In this document: one piece after another, positions 49,846-63,107 of the stretch
Layout of the letters: every line of letters begins with the position of its first letter
Numbering within the stretch: the stretch's first letter is position 1
Notes under the pieces: model-generated
The model's input: the letters and a program-made list of their open reading frames with translations, nothing else
Told to the model about the DNA's origin: nothing
Databases searched by the model: none
Assembly (NCBI GenBank): GCA_947846985.1
Contig: CANTUZ010000002.1
Coordinates: forward strand, 131,402,889-131,466,888
Origin: Fratercula arctica
Taxonomy: Eukaryota > Chordata > Aves > Charadriiformes > Alcidae
Direction: 5' to 3'
Length of the DNA stretch: 64,000 nt
Position numbers and translations under genes: made by a program

Positions 49846-49890
49846 GCATTATTATTATTGTTGTTATTATTTTTATTATTTTTCCTTTTC
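49846..49890. repeat. (ATT)n microsatellite within LTR
   Basis: Repeated att/gtt units in the R/U5 part of the solo LTR; this stretch is a usual feature of the family. Confidence 0.8.
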
Positions 49891-50064
49891 TGTTATTGTT
49901 TCTATTAAACTGTTTTTGTCTCAATCCACAAGGGTTTTTTTCCTCCCTTTCCCCTCTTTTTCTTTCTCTTTTCTTCCCATCCTCCTTGGTGTGGGGAAGG
50001 GGATGGGGGGGAGTGAGTGCGTGGTCGCATGGTCCTAACTACCAACTGGGGGTAAACCACAACA

Positions 50065-50069
50065 GACAT
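50065..50069. repeat. Target-site duplication, right copy (gacat)
   Basis: Identical to 49544-49548 and directly next to the LTR terminal ca. Confidence 0.75.
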
Positions 50070-52715
50070 AAACTTAGGATAAGGTACCTTAGTGAAGGGA
50101 GGCTAGATGATAGTTTGTAATTACACCAGTGGTCTGAAAGTAGCTCTGAAGAGAGAAAGGGAAGGAAGAATAGGACAGCAAAGGAAAACACACTTAAAAT
50201 AATTTGTTGAAATATGCTCAATTCAGAAAGAAACACCAAGTTAATTGCTACTACTATGAAGAATAGGCTGAGGAAGACAGTTTTTTTAGTGAAGTTATGA
50301 TTATTTGACTTGTTAATTGTGCCGTATTCAGGCTTTATCATTAACCGGCCCCTACCTAAGCACTCCATTTTGCAGTTAAGGCTATAAGGTCTAACCTTAC
50401 ATGACACCAGATAATCCATGCAGGAGGGGATCCACTTTTTGCTGTATTGATTCTCTGCGCCCTAGTCTAGGTAGAGTTCAAACTTCAGTCTGCCCTCTAT
50501 ACCCGTCAACATATTTTTGCGAAATTTAGAAACTTTATGTGGGATTCACTTCAAGCTTAAGAAACCTTAGATGCTTATAGAAAAATATCTACATTTGCAC
50601 TGTGTCTAAGCTTCTCTGACCATCAGTGGGGATGCAGGACTTGAATATGCTGCCCACACATATGTATCAAGTGCTATTTTATATATCAAATGGACACCAG
50701 TTGCCTCAGCAAAAAAAATGGCTGCAAGCCTTTTTTAGGTCTTGTGTTATATGTGCCAAAGCCACATCGATTTCTCAAATACCCTAGTGTTATTAAGCAT
50801 CTAGGTATGGACAACTGACTCAAACTCTTAATATGTTTGAATCCTCTACTATTCTGACAAATTTAGTCTGATCTGCTACAGATTTAAAATACATATTGTC
50901 TAACAAGATACACACATACGATTATAGGCAATAAATCCTCTAGGGAAGCATGCTGAAAAATAAACACATCGCTTATGGAAGGATGAGTTTCTTGAAACCG
51001 TAAAACAATTCATCAAGAACAAGGTTGTTAACAGGCTTTTCAGTTCATGTGTATCTGCTGCATGATAGCTTTGGAGAACAGGTCTTTTCAATGTCTTTTC
51101 CAGCCAAAGAAGGCAGACCATCCTCATAACTTGATGGTAAGAGAAAGAGCATGGGGGAAAGTTTATATGCCTGTAAAAGTCAATAGTGATTTCTGTTTAT
51201 AAGTCTTTGGCAGGTTTGCAGAGTGCAGAGGAGAAGGGCACTAATATATTTATGTAAGGCTGTCAGGGCAGACACCCTGAGAACCCTACAGTGACGGAGA
51301 GCTGTTCTAGAAAGCAGCTGTTAGGGCATGGGGCAAAGTGCAGGAGCTCTGGTCAAAAAAGGAGATAATAGAAATGCTTTAATATGTGAATATGTTTCTG
51401 AATAACGTGACACTTTAATGTAACATATTACTGACTTATTGGGGGGAAAAAGGCTTTTTCGAGGTGTGTGGGCATTTCCTCTAATTCAAAAAGTTGGAGA
51501 TAAAATTTTCAGAGATACAAAGTCTTATTATGAATTTCTGGCACACTGAAACAGGAGTAATCACTGTTCCAAACAGCTTACAGACTAACCATGATATTCA
51601 GTACTTTCTTGAAAACCTGGCAGTTTAATATAAGCTACTTGAATGAGGGAAGATTTTCATGAGGAATTACGTCAAGCTCAAGACCTAATTATTTTGCAAG
51701 GAGAAGACAAGAAACCAGATCAGGAGGTAGAAAGGTATGAAGGCCAAGTTGAAATGAGCGTACACAGCCTACAGTCCTATTCAGGAGGGCAAGCTCAGCA
51801 GTGGATATTCTGATATGATTCCCTCTGCTGTACAGTAGAATAAGATTATTTGTGTCAACCTGTTCATGAGAGAAGACATTTATTTTGTCACAAATGAAAC
51901 TGACATGATTTTAGCTTTCTCTTGCAAGTGTGATTTAGTGGATAAAACACTGGACTGGGATTGTATTGACTTATTTTCTAGTACAGGACACAGAACAAAT
52001 CATGTTCCTACTTCATGCATGAGCATGCTGATCTCAAAGCACTTTGAGACCTAATGAGAAAAAGCAAAAGAGTAAAGAATATAATTTTTATTGCCATAAA
52101 CTCTTACCTGAGCCCTTTCTATGTAACATCAGCATCTGATACCTGAAATTACTGTTCTCCACAGCATGTATTGATGACCATGCCATCCTTCCCATTAGCG
52201 TATATGTTAAACACTGCGCTGGAGACAAATTTTATTACTTTGTGTTGCTTTGGTAAGAGTTAAGCCTTATTTAGTTTTTCCATCATTTTTCCTCTCTGAG
52301 CCAGTGTCAGCAGGAACACTGAAACCCTCCTGGCTGATCAACGTGTTTATTTAACTTGTTTCCAAACAGATTTTTTTTTTAAATAGAAAATTAACACGAA
52401 GTAAAGGAAAACAGAATACAAGTTACTGCACCTACCTTAAGTTATTACTGGAAAAAAGTTACTGTGGCATAAATTACTATTTTTCCTTCACTGCAAACAG
52501 TTTCAGTTTGTCCCCATATGTTTTTGACTCCAGAAAGTAACTAAAATCTTTTTGCTTTATAGTTTAATTGGTACAAAAAATAGCACAGTAGTATGAGAAA
52601 CTGACATCTGTGCTGAAGCTGAATGTACAAAGAAACACATAAAATTACAAAAACACATTCATTTTCTTCTTATTTGCTGGAAAATGTTGAATGATGAAAA
52701 ATTTGATCCTCAGGA

Positions 52716-52997
52716 TTACAGAATGGCTGGAACTGGGTAGAAAGGATAGGAAAAGTCCATAGTACTGGTTTTCCCTTTAAACCGTGCTTTACAACTGCCA
52801 TGAGAAATTGAACTGAACCTAGTGACATTGCTCATACGCTCAAAATTAAGGGAGCATATGGAGTTTGGAACAACAGTTTGTTTGGGAGAATATTTTGGAA
52901 ATGAAAGGAGGTCTACAAGCTGAGAGAATGGATGTTGCAACTGAATATTAAGAGGCTCTTGGCTGTAGTTCTCGACATTAGCCCAGCCATGAAGCAC
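52716..52997 (-). CDS. Weak candidate terminal exon, unidentified
   Basis: The minus-strand frame of 93 codons ends at TAA (52718-52716). ATTAAA occurs about 150 bases downstream (52568-52563). Upstream of the frame lies a strong pyrimidine tract (ttctcgttttttcctcctctg), but the best AG choices (after gtcgag or actacag) are poor. The peptide contains LQHPFSQLVDLLSF and PKQTVVPNSICSLNF, with no known domain. The frame is no longer than chance expectation. Confidence 0.15.
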   Translation of the reverse strand: MLHGWANVENYSQEPLNIQLQHPFSQLVDLLSFPKYSPKQTVVPNSICSLNFERMSNVTRFSSISHGSCKARFKGKTSTMDFSYPFYPVPAIL

Positions 52998-53601
52998 AGA
53001 GGAGGAAAAAACGAGAAGTTAGTATGAGATCATGGAGGTGTGACAGCCTTCTCAGACAGGACGAGGACGAGCATCGGCTGCCTGTTCTGGGAGGAGAGCA
53101 AGGGCCTGAAAAAGCTACTCATACAGGGATTTTCACACTTCTCCTAAAAAAAAATGTTAGAACTGTAAAACTGCAGGCTTCCTAGGTTAAGATGGAGGCT
53201 GTAACTAAAGGCGAGGTTTTTTTTCCTTTTAGTCTTTTTTTTTCTGTTGATCATTGAGATTGTGATAGAAGCACTTGATTCTATGTCCTAAGTCAAAACT
53301 AATGAAATTTAAAGAGATGCCTCTTCCTAAAACGGTATCATGTCTATGAAAACAATTAGAAAGAGGACTGTATGTCCTCTCCCAGAACTTTGGAAAAGAT
53401 TAAATATGACTCTAATGAAGGCAGATTTCTTACTGTCAAGAGGTATGCAATACGTACAGCAATAAACTGAAGGATACAGGCATGTAAGTAAGGAATACTA
53501 CAGCACTCAGTGTTTAGCCCTAAACCAAATTAATGAAGTACCGTCTCTTCCAGAAGTTTCAGTGATTTCCATGAATGAAAAAGCAGTTCTGAAATTCTTA
53601 A

Positions 53602-53640
53602 TTTTTTTTTGTTTGGTTTTGGTTTTGGTTTTTTTTGTTG
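53602..53640. repeat. (GGTTTT)n low-complexity tract
   Basis: A T run followed by repeated ggtttt units. Confidence 0.88.
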
Positions 53641-55243
53641 GCTGGTTAGGTCTGCACTGTTGTCCAATTTGCCCCTGGAATTTGCACCAAAAGAATTAGA
53701 AGAGAATATAGGAACTGTAATTCCCAGCCAAACCCTCACTGTATCACAATAACACACAACATTACGCTAGCTGCTACAACATTTGGCACTTCTACCCACA
53801 ATTACAACATGATGTTAAGAATTGTAACACAGAGAGGGAAAAACACTAGCCAATACAAACACCAGCTATGAAAAAAAACGCAAGATCGCACTGTACATTG
53901 TGTCAACCTAACAAGTATCCAAAATGTGATTTCATTCTTGTGAAAAAAGGAAGATGGAAAATGTATCCAATCTCACATAATCCTTTACAACCAGGATGGG
54001 TTTGCTTTCTTCATTTTCTTTTTTTTTAATTCTAATTCCTGAAAACATTTTTAAATTTTTGCGTGTGTGAGTATCTGGACTTTTCTTGTGAGAAGCTGAC
54101 AATGTTACTGCTGCTCTCCTGTTGATCCTGATTTCTCTGGCAGCTATTACCAGAAGGAGAACTTTTTGATTCCAGGAGACTCAGGACACTGCTTCATCTG
54201 AGCATGGATCAAGGTGTTAAAAAGAATGGACTCCTGCAATATTTTTAAAGCCTTCTCCCTTTTCAGCAGTCAGTGGAGCACATCTGAAATTGGAAGAACC
54301 AATATATGCTTCCTGTCTGGCTACATATGTGGATGTCATCCCAATGCCTACTTCTGACGTAAGGGAATCAATACCTTAAGTAGTCTTTAAAACTAGCACA
54401 CACTCTAGAAAATGGTCATTTTTCTTTTATATACTTTTGATTTCCAGCTGTTACTTCTGTTTTCTTACTGAAAATGTGCTGGAAATTAAATAAATATAAA
54501 TAGAACAACTTAAACTGTACCAAAAAGACCATTTTTTTTCAGAGGTACACCTTTTAAAAATTGGAAGAAAGACTATGATGTGCTAAACCCTGGGGAATGA
54601 AATCAATCATTGTGTAGAGCTAATACTTAACTTCTACATTAAAAAGCCCTAATTTAAACCCCACATGAGATTTAAGAAGCATGTATCAGAAAGCGTTACA
54701 TTGTTATACTAGAAGCCCATTTAAAGCAGATACATTTGAGAATAAAAGGAGAGAAAGGGGACAACCTACGTGATATACCAACGCTATTTGTTACATTTTA
54801 CCACTGTATTTAATAAAAAGGAGATATTTTGAAGGAATTAAGTCAAATAAGTAAAGAAAAAATTTCTTCTTGCACCTTATAGAATAACCTTCATACTACA
54901 TCAGCAGAGAAATCCCTATTAGTAAGATAAAAAGTCAAATGTCATGCCATTTTAGAAAATCTCTTAATTAAATAAAGCTCATAAATGAGGAAAAGAAAAT
55001 CATAAATTAAAAAGGTAATTTCATAAAACTGTGAGATTAGGTACTCTAACATCCACTCGTTTTTATGTCTGAGTGACTGGACTAATCACTTAAAGTATTT
55101 TGAGCATTACTTGGGCTCCAGTAAACTACACTCATGGAGTTAGGTTTTGTCCTTTACTACAGTTGGATTTTTATCTGTGTCCTTTTCACTGACTGATAAT
55201 TTCTCCCTCTAGCCAAAAGAGTACATTGGCTGCACAATGTTCA

Positions 55244-55263
55244 AAAAAAAAAAAAAAAAAAAA
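55244..55263. repeat. A20 homopolymer
   Basis: An uninterrupted A run after ggctgcacaatgttc. Confidence 0.9.
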
Positions 55264-57394
55264 GAGAACATCTGTGGTAAGCCTCCAGGCACTGGAATAT
55301 TTGGGTGGAGATAAGTTAATTGTACATCTGAGTGAGTAATTTCTGCCCTGGCATAGGGATTTGCCTTCCTTTAAACACTGAAAAGAGCTATACGACTTTT
55401 AACCTGGACTGAACTTTAAAGAGTTGCTGACGACTACTGGAAAACCTTACAAAACTTTACACAGAAACAATTCTCCTTGTGTCTTATTGTCTCTTGAAAT
55501 GTATCATTAAACAGATCAGTTCAATCTAAGACATGTAGCACTGAGTTCTTCCAGTCAGAGAAGTAAAACACCAGGCACTTCAAATGATGCATATGTAAGC
55601 ATTAATAGGAAATGATCATTGTTTTCATTTTTCCATAGGCTTCCAAAATATCTTTCCTTGCTGATGAAACCAGCATTAAATGAGATTTATGGCACAAAGA
55701 TATAGCTTCATTGCTTCAAATCCCTCCTGTTTTGTCCAAATACCTACAAAAGCTTGGCAGCTCAAGCACTGAGAACATTGTCTACAAGGCTGACTAATAT
55801 CTATCCCATTGTTTCATTGTACTTTCTATCTCCTTTGTTCTTAATAGCTCCCTTTTTCATATTCAGACCATAAAGTCTTGGGCCAAAGGCCATACATTTA
55901 TTCTGTATTTGTCTTGATCCAGGCATCTGAAGCTCTATTGAAACAAACAAAAACATTACAATACAAGTGTGCAATAACCATAAGCAAAACAAATATCACA
56001 ATTTTCACTGAAAAAAACAGTAGAATTAATTTGCTTCAGATATGTTTGTGAACTTCCTGACTTCTGTCATTATCTAAGCTGTGCACAGAAGCCTTCATTT
56101 ATTTTAACTCTGCATGTAAACAGTAATATTAAAACTGCCTTCGTATCCAGGGGACTAGGGTAGAAACCTAATGAGCTGTGCTCTGTATTTTTCTTTCTCG
56201 TGGTGAGACGCGTATTTACTCAGGTAAGAGGAAGTTAGAAAGCTGATACCATCAACGAGTGTGGCACTTGCTCTTGAGTCATATTATCCAATTATGCAAC
56301 TGCACAGATCCCTTTTTTATTTCCTCCCTAAATGTAGATTAGTATTGTTTAAACCCTGGCTCTTGTCCTACTGCAATTTGGGAACCTGCCATAAAGCAAT
56401 GTCTGTGGGGTACACGTATGTCCTCTAAAAGGTTGGGATAAAATTTCACCAAAGGAGTTGTACAAAACAGACCTTGATCCATCTCAGTTAAATGGGGGGA
56501 GATTGGTATAAAAGGTAGGTTTTAATTTTGTGCCTCTGATTTTTTAAAAAGACTCCATAGCTACTTTTGCATTTGAATTTCTCACCATGGGAAGGCACTA
56601 CTTTAATTTCTTTAAAGGCTTAAATTTACCTGCTTCAAAGTTGAGTAGTAATCACAATATAAGACTTGTCACAGAATTTCTTCCCTAAATTAGAGGCACA
56701 GATACAGTTGTCAGGTTCTGAATAGTTTTTTAAGACAACTTCAGGTAACATACCCATGGATTTAAAATATGGAAAAAAATTATGGCATTTAGCATGAGGC
56801 CTCAGATGGTAAGTCGTTGCAAGACTGACGTCTAACACTTAAACAAACATATCTTGAAGTTCATTGCCTAGTTCATTGCCTATTGCACTAAGATAGAAAA
56901 AATTATTCCTGTGGCACCTGTAGAAGTTTGGAGCTTGGCAAATAAGGCACTGCCTACACAACAGGGTCATTTTAGTAATCCATTTTTGAAAAAGTTGGCC
57001 TTAGCCAATAGACAGGTTATGGTAATTAGTGTAATTTGAACTCTTAAGTAACTGTTATTTGGAAAGAAGGAAAGGAATAAAATTTTTAAAACAGTACATT
57101 TTCATACAGGGATGTAGAACAATGGACTATATTGTACAACACAATATCACATTGTTTGAAAGATTCTGTGTGATCGGATAACTCAAGACAAACAGGTTGC
57201 ATAGACACACTGGATTATTCATAAAATCTAAACTCTGGCATTTACATTAGAATTTAACTCTGTGAACTTGACATTCCTTTGTATGGAATACATACAAATA
57301 CAGATGGCCTTAATATTGTAACATAGTACTGTATGTTGGAATGAGTGATTTAGCAAATTTGGTAAACATATTCTTTCAATTAAATGGAAATGCC

Positions 57395-57419
57395 AAAAAA
57401 AAAAAAAAAAAAAAAAAAA
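57395..57419. repeat. A25 homopolymer
   Basis: An uninterrupted A run 165 bases upstream of the large purine microsatellite. The sequence before it shows no recognisable retrocopy. Confidence 0.92.
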
Positions 57420-57585
57420 GAGTGGGGGGGAAAGTTGCAAGGTATTTGACCTCTATTGAATTACATGATTGATACCTTTGTATAAATATATTTCAAAATT
57501 TTGGGTCCACTCCAGCAGAAAATATCCATGGCCTTCTGTGTCGCTGAAACCCTGCTGGCTGCAGAGGAAGCCAAGGAAGTGGAGG

Positions 57586-57804
57586 GAAAGAAAGGAAGGA
57601 AGAAAGGGAGAAGGGGACAAAGAGAGAAAAAGAGAGAGAGAGAGAGAAGGAAAGAAAGAAGGAAAGAAGGAAGGAAAGAAGGAAAGAAAGAAGGAAAGAA
57701 AGAAGGAAAGAAAGAAAGAAGGAAAGAAAGAAAGAAGGAAAGAAAGAAAGAAGGAAAGAAGGAAAGAAGGAAAGAAGGAAAGAAGGAAAGACAGAAAGAA
57801 AGAC

Positions 57805-57895
<91 letters not shown>

Positions 57896-57965
57896 AAAAG
57901 AAAGAAACAGGAAAGAAGTAAAAGAGAGAAAGAAAGTATGAAGGAAGGAAAAGAAGGAAAGAAAG
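57586..57965. repeat. Long (GAAA)n/(GGAA)n purine microsatellite
   Basis: About 380 bp of almost pure purine on the plus strand. The 5' half mixes gaaa and ggaa units in higher-order patterns such as gaaagaaggaaa. The centre (about 57805-57895) is nearly pure gaaa. The 3' end degrades with gta and aca interruptions. Because the units avoid stop codons, every frame stays open and gives Lys/Arg/Glu-rich plus-strand or Phe/Leu/Ser-rich minus-strand pseudo-proteins. None of these should be read as a gene. Confidence 0.97.
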
Positions 57966-60900
57966 ATAATGTTTAGAGGTCGCAAGGGTCTTCTTGAAGG
58001 GCATTGTTATTTCCACCTCTATATCACTGCCTTTAGACCCTTGTTTTGATTAGTTCAGATTATTTGTCTCCACCATATCCTCTACATTAGACACAATGAA
58101 CCTGTGCATGTCTAAGCAGGTCACAGGATACAGTAATTGTTCTGGACGGGTTTGGGGGAATAGAGGGAAAGGAGAAAGAATGCCTACTGGGAACAGGGTG
58201 TGTGAAAATACTCAAAGCTTATTTTCAGGCTTTTTAGTTTGCTTTATTCTTTTGTCTAACATCAAGCGTGAAACATGGACTGTTAGGTCTGAACATTGAA
58301 ATTTGCTTCCATAGGTGATTAATCATATTCTTACCTGAATTGGTGTCAGGCACTGATATGAGAGTGCTTCAGTACTCTGTTGAATTGGGGAAACAACTGG
58401 TTTTTGTTTCATACAAAGGGAAACACAAAAGTCTTTGATCAGGTAAATGACTTTTTTTCTAGATATATTTTGGAAAAGATTTCTTCAGAGATCTTCCCTT
58501 TGGTTATGGACATTATCATGATATGGCAGCAGCTGAAGAGTAAAGGGATGTGATTTAGGCTCTGCCACTCTATTAGTAGGTCTAAATCTCAATAACTTTT
58601 ATTCAGAGAGGAAGCTAAGAAAAATAGGTCAAGTGGAAACTGGAAACATGAGAAACCTCAGAACAAAGACTGTTCTTATAAAAGCTTCATCCAAAACAAA
58701 CTCTGGTGTTTTTTAGATTTGCACATTGATATCCTCCCACTATGATATGAATAATTACTTATGACTAATCTAATTATTATCACTGTTATTCAATGCTACT
58801 GTTACTGTAGTCACACGTAATTTAATTACTTTACAATGTGAATCAAAGAACTACAGGTCTTAGTCAAATTGGAGGTGTATCAATGAGAGCCAAGTAACTC
58901 CACTGAAGTCACTTGGGGTTGCACATAGCCACATGCAGAAGTTTTACATGCACTAGCTGTGTCAACTGAAGACCTTAAGACTTCTGGCTCCCTGTTACTG
59001 CCCACCACCTGGCAGTTACTGCCCTCACATCTCTGCCAGCAGGCAGGAACTTCTCTCCTTAATACACTTCTGGCAAAATTGCCAGCTGAACTCAAGTGAC
59101 CTTTTGCAGCTGGCTTTGCCAGAAGTGGATTAGTGACCAACACAGTGCCATCTGCCAGCAGAGTTTCAGGATCATTAACTTCCTACAGAAGAGTAGTGCT
59201 AACATTTGCAATGACTATGACTGTGAAGTGAATTTCTACCCATGGATTGAGAAGACAGTCTAATAATAGATTGATGAAATAAGTGTTTAGCAGGTAAATG
59301 GGGGAATGAGAGCAAGGTATACTGAACAAATTGCTGAGTGAGGATGAGAGTAGGAAAAGTCTCCCATTCCATTTCTGAATATTGGTAAGATAGCTTATTT
59401 CTACCTAAAAAGAAAAACTGCATTTCATCAACAGAAAACCAACACCCAGGTATCAGAAAACACATTCAACTTTCCAATTCTTCTTTCCTTAAAATAAAAC
59501 TTCTCACTGTACACTACTGTATTGGTAATCTAATACTATACTGAAGATACAGACTATAGTGGTCTTCCACTGACTTAGTGTCATCTGCAGTCATTCCACT
59601 CTGAAGTCCTACTTCATCTCAACTTGGAAAATTTATTAACCTCAAATCTTTTGTATGCATGGTCCTATAAGAAAATATGATACAGAAAGAGAGAATGACC
59701 AAGTAGCATAGCAATTCTATTTTTTTCGGACAAATCAGTGAACCTGTGATTGGCATTTGAAAAGACTTCTAGTATAAAATGATGGACAGTCACCTCTTGA
59801 GAGAAGGAAAAGGAACTAGAAACAAATTCATATTGTTTAAATAAGAGTGGTATATTACTTTGGACTGGATTCAGCACCCATGGGACTGTCCTGTGGAAAT
59901 GGTTAACTATATGCAAGAACAAAAATTTAAAATTATATGTAAAGCTCTGGGAAATAACTCTAGTTCTTTTTATTCTTGTGGGTACTTGTTATGCTCATTG
60001 GTAGAGACTGGCTTTGTTAGAAGCGTAGTTAGTAGTGCACTACTTCACCCAAGACAGTCCTCATAGGTAAATGTTATTGTTTATATAGTAACATCCTCGC
60101 TGTCTTGCTGGCTGTTATGAGCAAGCGGACACCTGATCACATAATAAGAACCTGGAAGGTGTCACTCTGTGGTCTTCAGAGCAGGAAGTAATCTGCTGCC
60201 AGGGGCAGGTGTGAGATGAAAATATGTTATAGGTATAAGTATGGAAAAAAATGACAGACTCAAAGCTCTAGACAGGTAAGCACTGCATTTTTTCTGATCT
60301 AACAAAGCTTTGAAAATAATAGTCTATTGCAGGAAAACAAATTATTTTTCTGGGAATTTTTCTGCTGCATTTATTATTGAGCAAACTTAATATCTCTTTC
60401 ATTTCTTAAAAAGAAAAAAGTGCCAATAATAATTACATAATGACATGACAGGAAAAATAGGATCTGTACCTAAGTTTTAGGCAAAGACGTAGCATAGTAG
60501 CATGCCTATGTTCAGAGGTATCTAACATTGGGAGAAACTTAAACTTCAAATAAAACAGGAATTTGAAGAGGATTAAATATTTAAAAAGCTATGAAATAAC
60601 CCAAGAGTTAAATAATTCAATAGTTTATGTATGAGTAATATTTTATTACTGATTAACTGAAAGGTGAAGATACCCCAATGTATTAAGACCAGCCTTGAAC
60701 TGATCTAACAACCTTATGTAAAAGACAGTAATAGGAAAACTGACAACCACCATCATGATTGACACACCATAGACTGAAACTGTAGAGCTGTAAGTGAACT
60801 GTTGCACCTTACGTTAAAGAGAAGAGATCCTGAGGCTTGGGGTGGGAAAACCTCAGGTAATCTCGGAACTGGCAAGCTGGCAGAGAGGGGACCCATCACA

Positions 60901-63107
60901 TACTTTCACACCCAAGTGACATGAACTTGCTAACTGTATGTGTAGTGATCATCTAAACCACTGAACTTTATAGTGAATTGCCTCAAATACAAGCCAGGTT
61001 GACACTGATACTCTTGAATGCAGCCTTCTAGTGCCGTTAATCCTGATAATCACCACAGACTTATCAGTGCTGGGCTATGAGACGGTATTGGTCACTCCAG
61101 CCCAAATCTCATTCAACACTATTTACTTGCTTTTCTGAGAAGTGACTTCTGTGAAAAAACAAATAAACAAAAGCCCTTCCTTCCTAAAAGCTTAGCTCTT
61201 TTGACCTTGATCTCGTAGGTGTGGCACATTTCTCTCTGCATCCCAAAACCCAGTCTGGTGTTCAATTTTCACAGAGCATGGTCGCTACAGCCACTTTATA
61301 GAAAGTCTGGTACAGCAAGACTTGGGTGTTACCATGGCATAGAACTGAATTTCATCAAAACTATAGAAAAATATTCCAAACTGAGTAGGATTTTTCTTGA
61401 TCCTACTGTTACTTTTAACATTTAATTTGTGGTACCATGCAGTGCTGACCAGTCTTTTCTAACTATACTGTTAACATATAATAATTTAAAAAAATCAACA
61501 ATAACTTTGCCTCAATAAACTACATGTTTGTGTAAAATGTATCCGACTAGAATACATTCTAATTGCTATTCTGTATAACAATAGTGTAATTATAACTCAA
61601 TTCTTTTTATTTGAAAGTTCTTGCAATGCAATTTTTAGAAGTGTTTCTACGAAGACTGCACCAGAGTATCTTAGGACAAAGCACACCTTGGGACACAGCA
61701 CTTGGTACAGAGTCTATATCACGTAATTCCTGTGTACAACAGTACTGAAACTTTTTGCCTCCAACAACTAAAAAAACTGAGCTGTTGAAAATCATCTGGG
61801 ATTTCATCTCAGCAAAAACATTCATAGCTGGTACCCATGGATAATAAATTTAATACACATTTACAGGTTTTGAGATATATTTTTCTCAGCCTCCATTGGC
61901 TGGAAGAAATTAAACAAAAAGGAATCTTATTTTTTCCATTCGTATTCCTTCAACTTCACCTGAAAGAAACTGGTGACTTGAATTAGTAGTGGTATTTGGT
62001 CAGGTTTTGGGTACTTTCCCTGACAACTGTATTGCTCAGTGAAGAAAAATTAGATTCAGTATGGCTCGTTTAGATTTGATGTGTTTTTTGATATGAGAAT
62101 GTGTGCTAATCTGTCAAGTAAACATGGAGCATATGCTGGTTTGGCCAGGAACTGACATACTTTGAGCTTGATCCACATCACCTCGCTGTTTCTCTTTCTA
62201 TGTGATTGCCGAGGACTCAGCAAACATGTTCATATGGTATTTTATTCTAAGGTTGCTGCAAACTCATTTTTCATCCTAACCTAATTAGTAGTAAGTGATG
62301 TCAACAATCTGGGAAGTCAGTAAAAATGGTTCACTAGTAATTATTCATGCTTCTAATGGGGAAAAATAATCCTTCCAATATGTTTTCTGGTCTCATGAGT
62401 CTGGTGCAATGTGTTGCATTCCACTATTCAATAAGGTGAAGTAGGATAATTTCCTCGCTCCATTTACACTCTTGGGAAGCCTGTGGGTCATGACTGCATT
62501 GTACATTTGGCCCAGACCCAAGTCCACAGCCTTATCTTGGAAAGCCACTGATCCTCATGTCTGTGTGTCTAAATACTAGAGGCCTGCTACTTCCATGTCC
62601 ACACACTTTAAGAAACAGCCTCAGGCTACTGAGTTCTTAGATTGCTACAAGTTTCAACATATCCTCCTCATCAGACAAGGATGCCTTCACTGAGCTGCAA
62701 GACACATGCTGGCAATTGCAGCCATAAAAGTACTGCCTGGCACTGGGCTGCTCCTTAATTTTTCAGCTGGAACTTACTGCCACGGAGGAGGTCTCAGGGG
62801 CACTGCTGGCCCATTTCAGTGCAATGACAACCAGATGCTGTTTGGGAACAGTTAGCTGAGTTAAACCAGTTCTACTGGAATGGAACAGGGGCTGCTTATC
62901 CACAGCCATGACCCCAGTTAAAGAACTATTATATTTCTGCTCCTCAGTCCTTTATTTCTTAAATTCATTATTTCCCAATTTACAGGTACACAGGACTTAT
63001 AAACTACTATGTAACCAAGAATAACAAGCCTGGTTGTGGGACTGGACCCACTGATAATGTAGACGAGATGTACCACGTGGGTCATAAGATAAGATGGATT
63101 CCTGAGT
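57966..63107. other. Unique sequence with one hairpin
   Basis: No supported gene. It contains the near-perfect inverted repeat at 59061-59131. Confidence 0.5.
59061..59131. repeat. Inverted repeat (stem-loop), 18-nt loop
   Basis: The left arm 59061-59088 starts aatacacttctggcaaa and ends ccagctg. The right arm 59107-59131 is its reverse complement apart from one mismatch and a 3-4-base insertion. The arms pair over about 24 positions and leave 59089-59106 as the loop. Confidence 0.8.

Larger units (their letters stand above)
49549..50064 (+). mobile_element. Solo LTR of an avian ERVL-type endogenous retrovirus
   Basis: The 516-bp element starts tatcctggtttcagctggga (probably TG mutated to TA) and ends gggtaaaccacaaca. 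These termini are typical of an LTR family common in bird genomes. A TATA box (49748-49755), an ATTAAA (49904-49909), an (ATT)n stretch and a T-rich U5-like part appear in the expected order. It is flanked by the perfect 5-bp duplication gacat, the size expected for ERVL-class integration. No internal viral sequence is present, so homologous recombination between two LTRs probably removed the provirus. The family name is recalled, not computed. Confidence 0.82.
50070..57394. other. Unique AT-rich sequence
   Basis: No supported gene except the low-confidence open segment at 52716-52997. Simple tracts are T/G-rich 53602-53640 and A20 at 55244-55263. Confidence 0.5.

Noticed and set aside
57453..58016. 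Four long frames (146-187 codons) on both strands with Lys/Glu/Arg- or Phe/Leu/Ser-rich proteins
   Set aside because: They are translations of the GAAA/GGAA microsatellite, which lacks stop codons in every frame; not genes.
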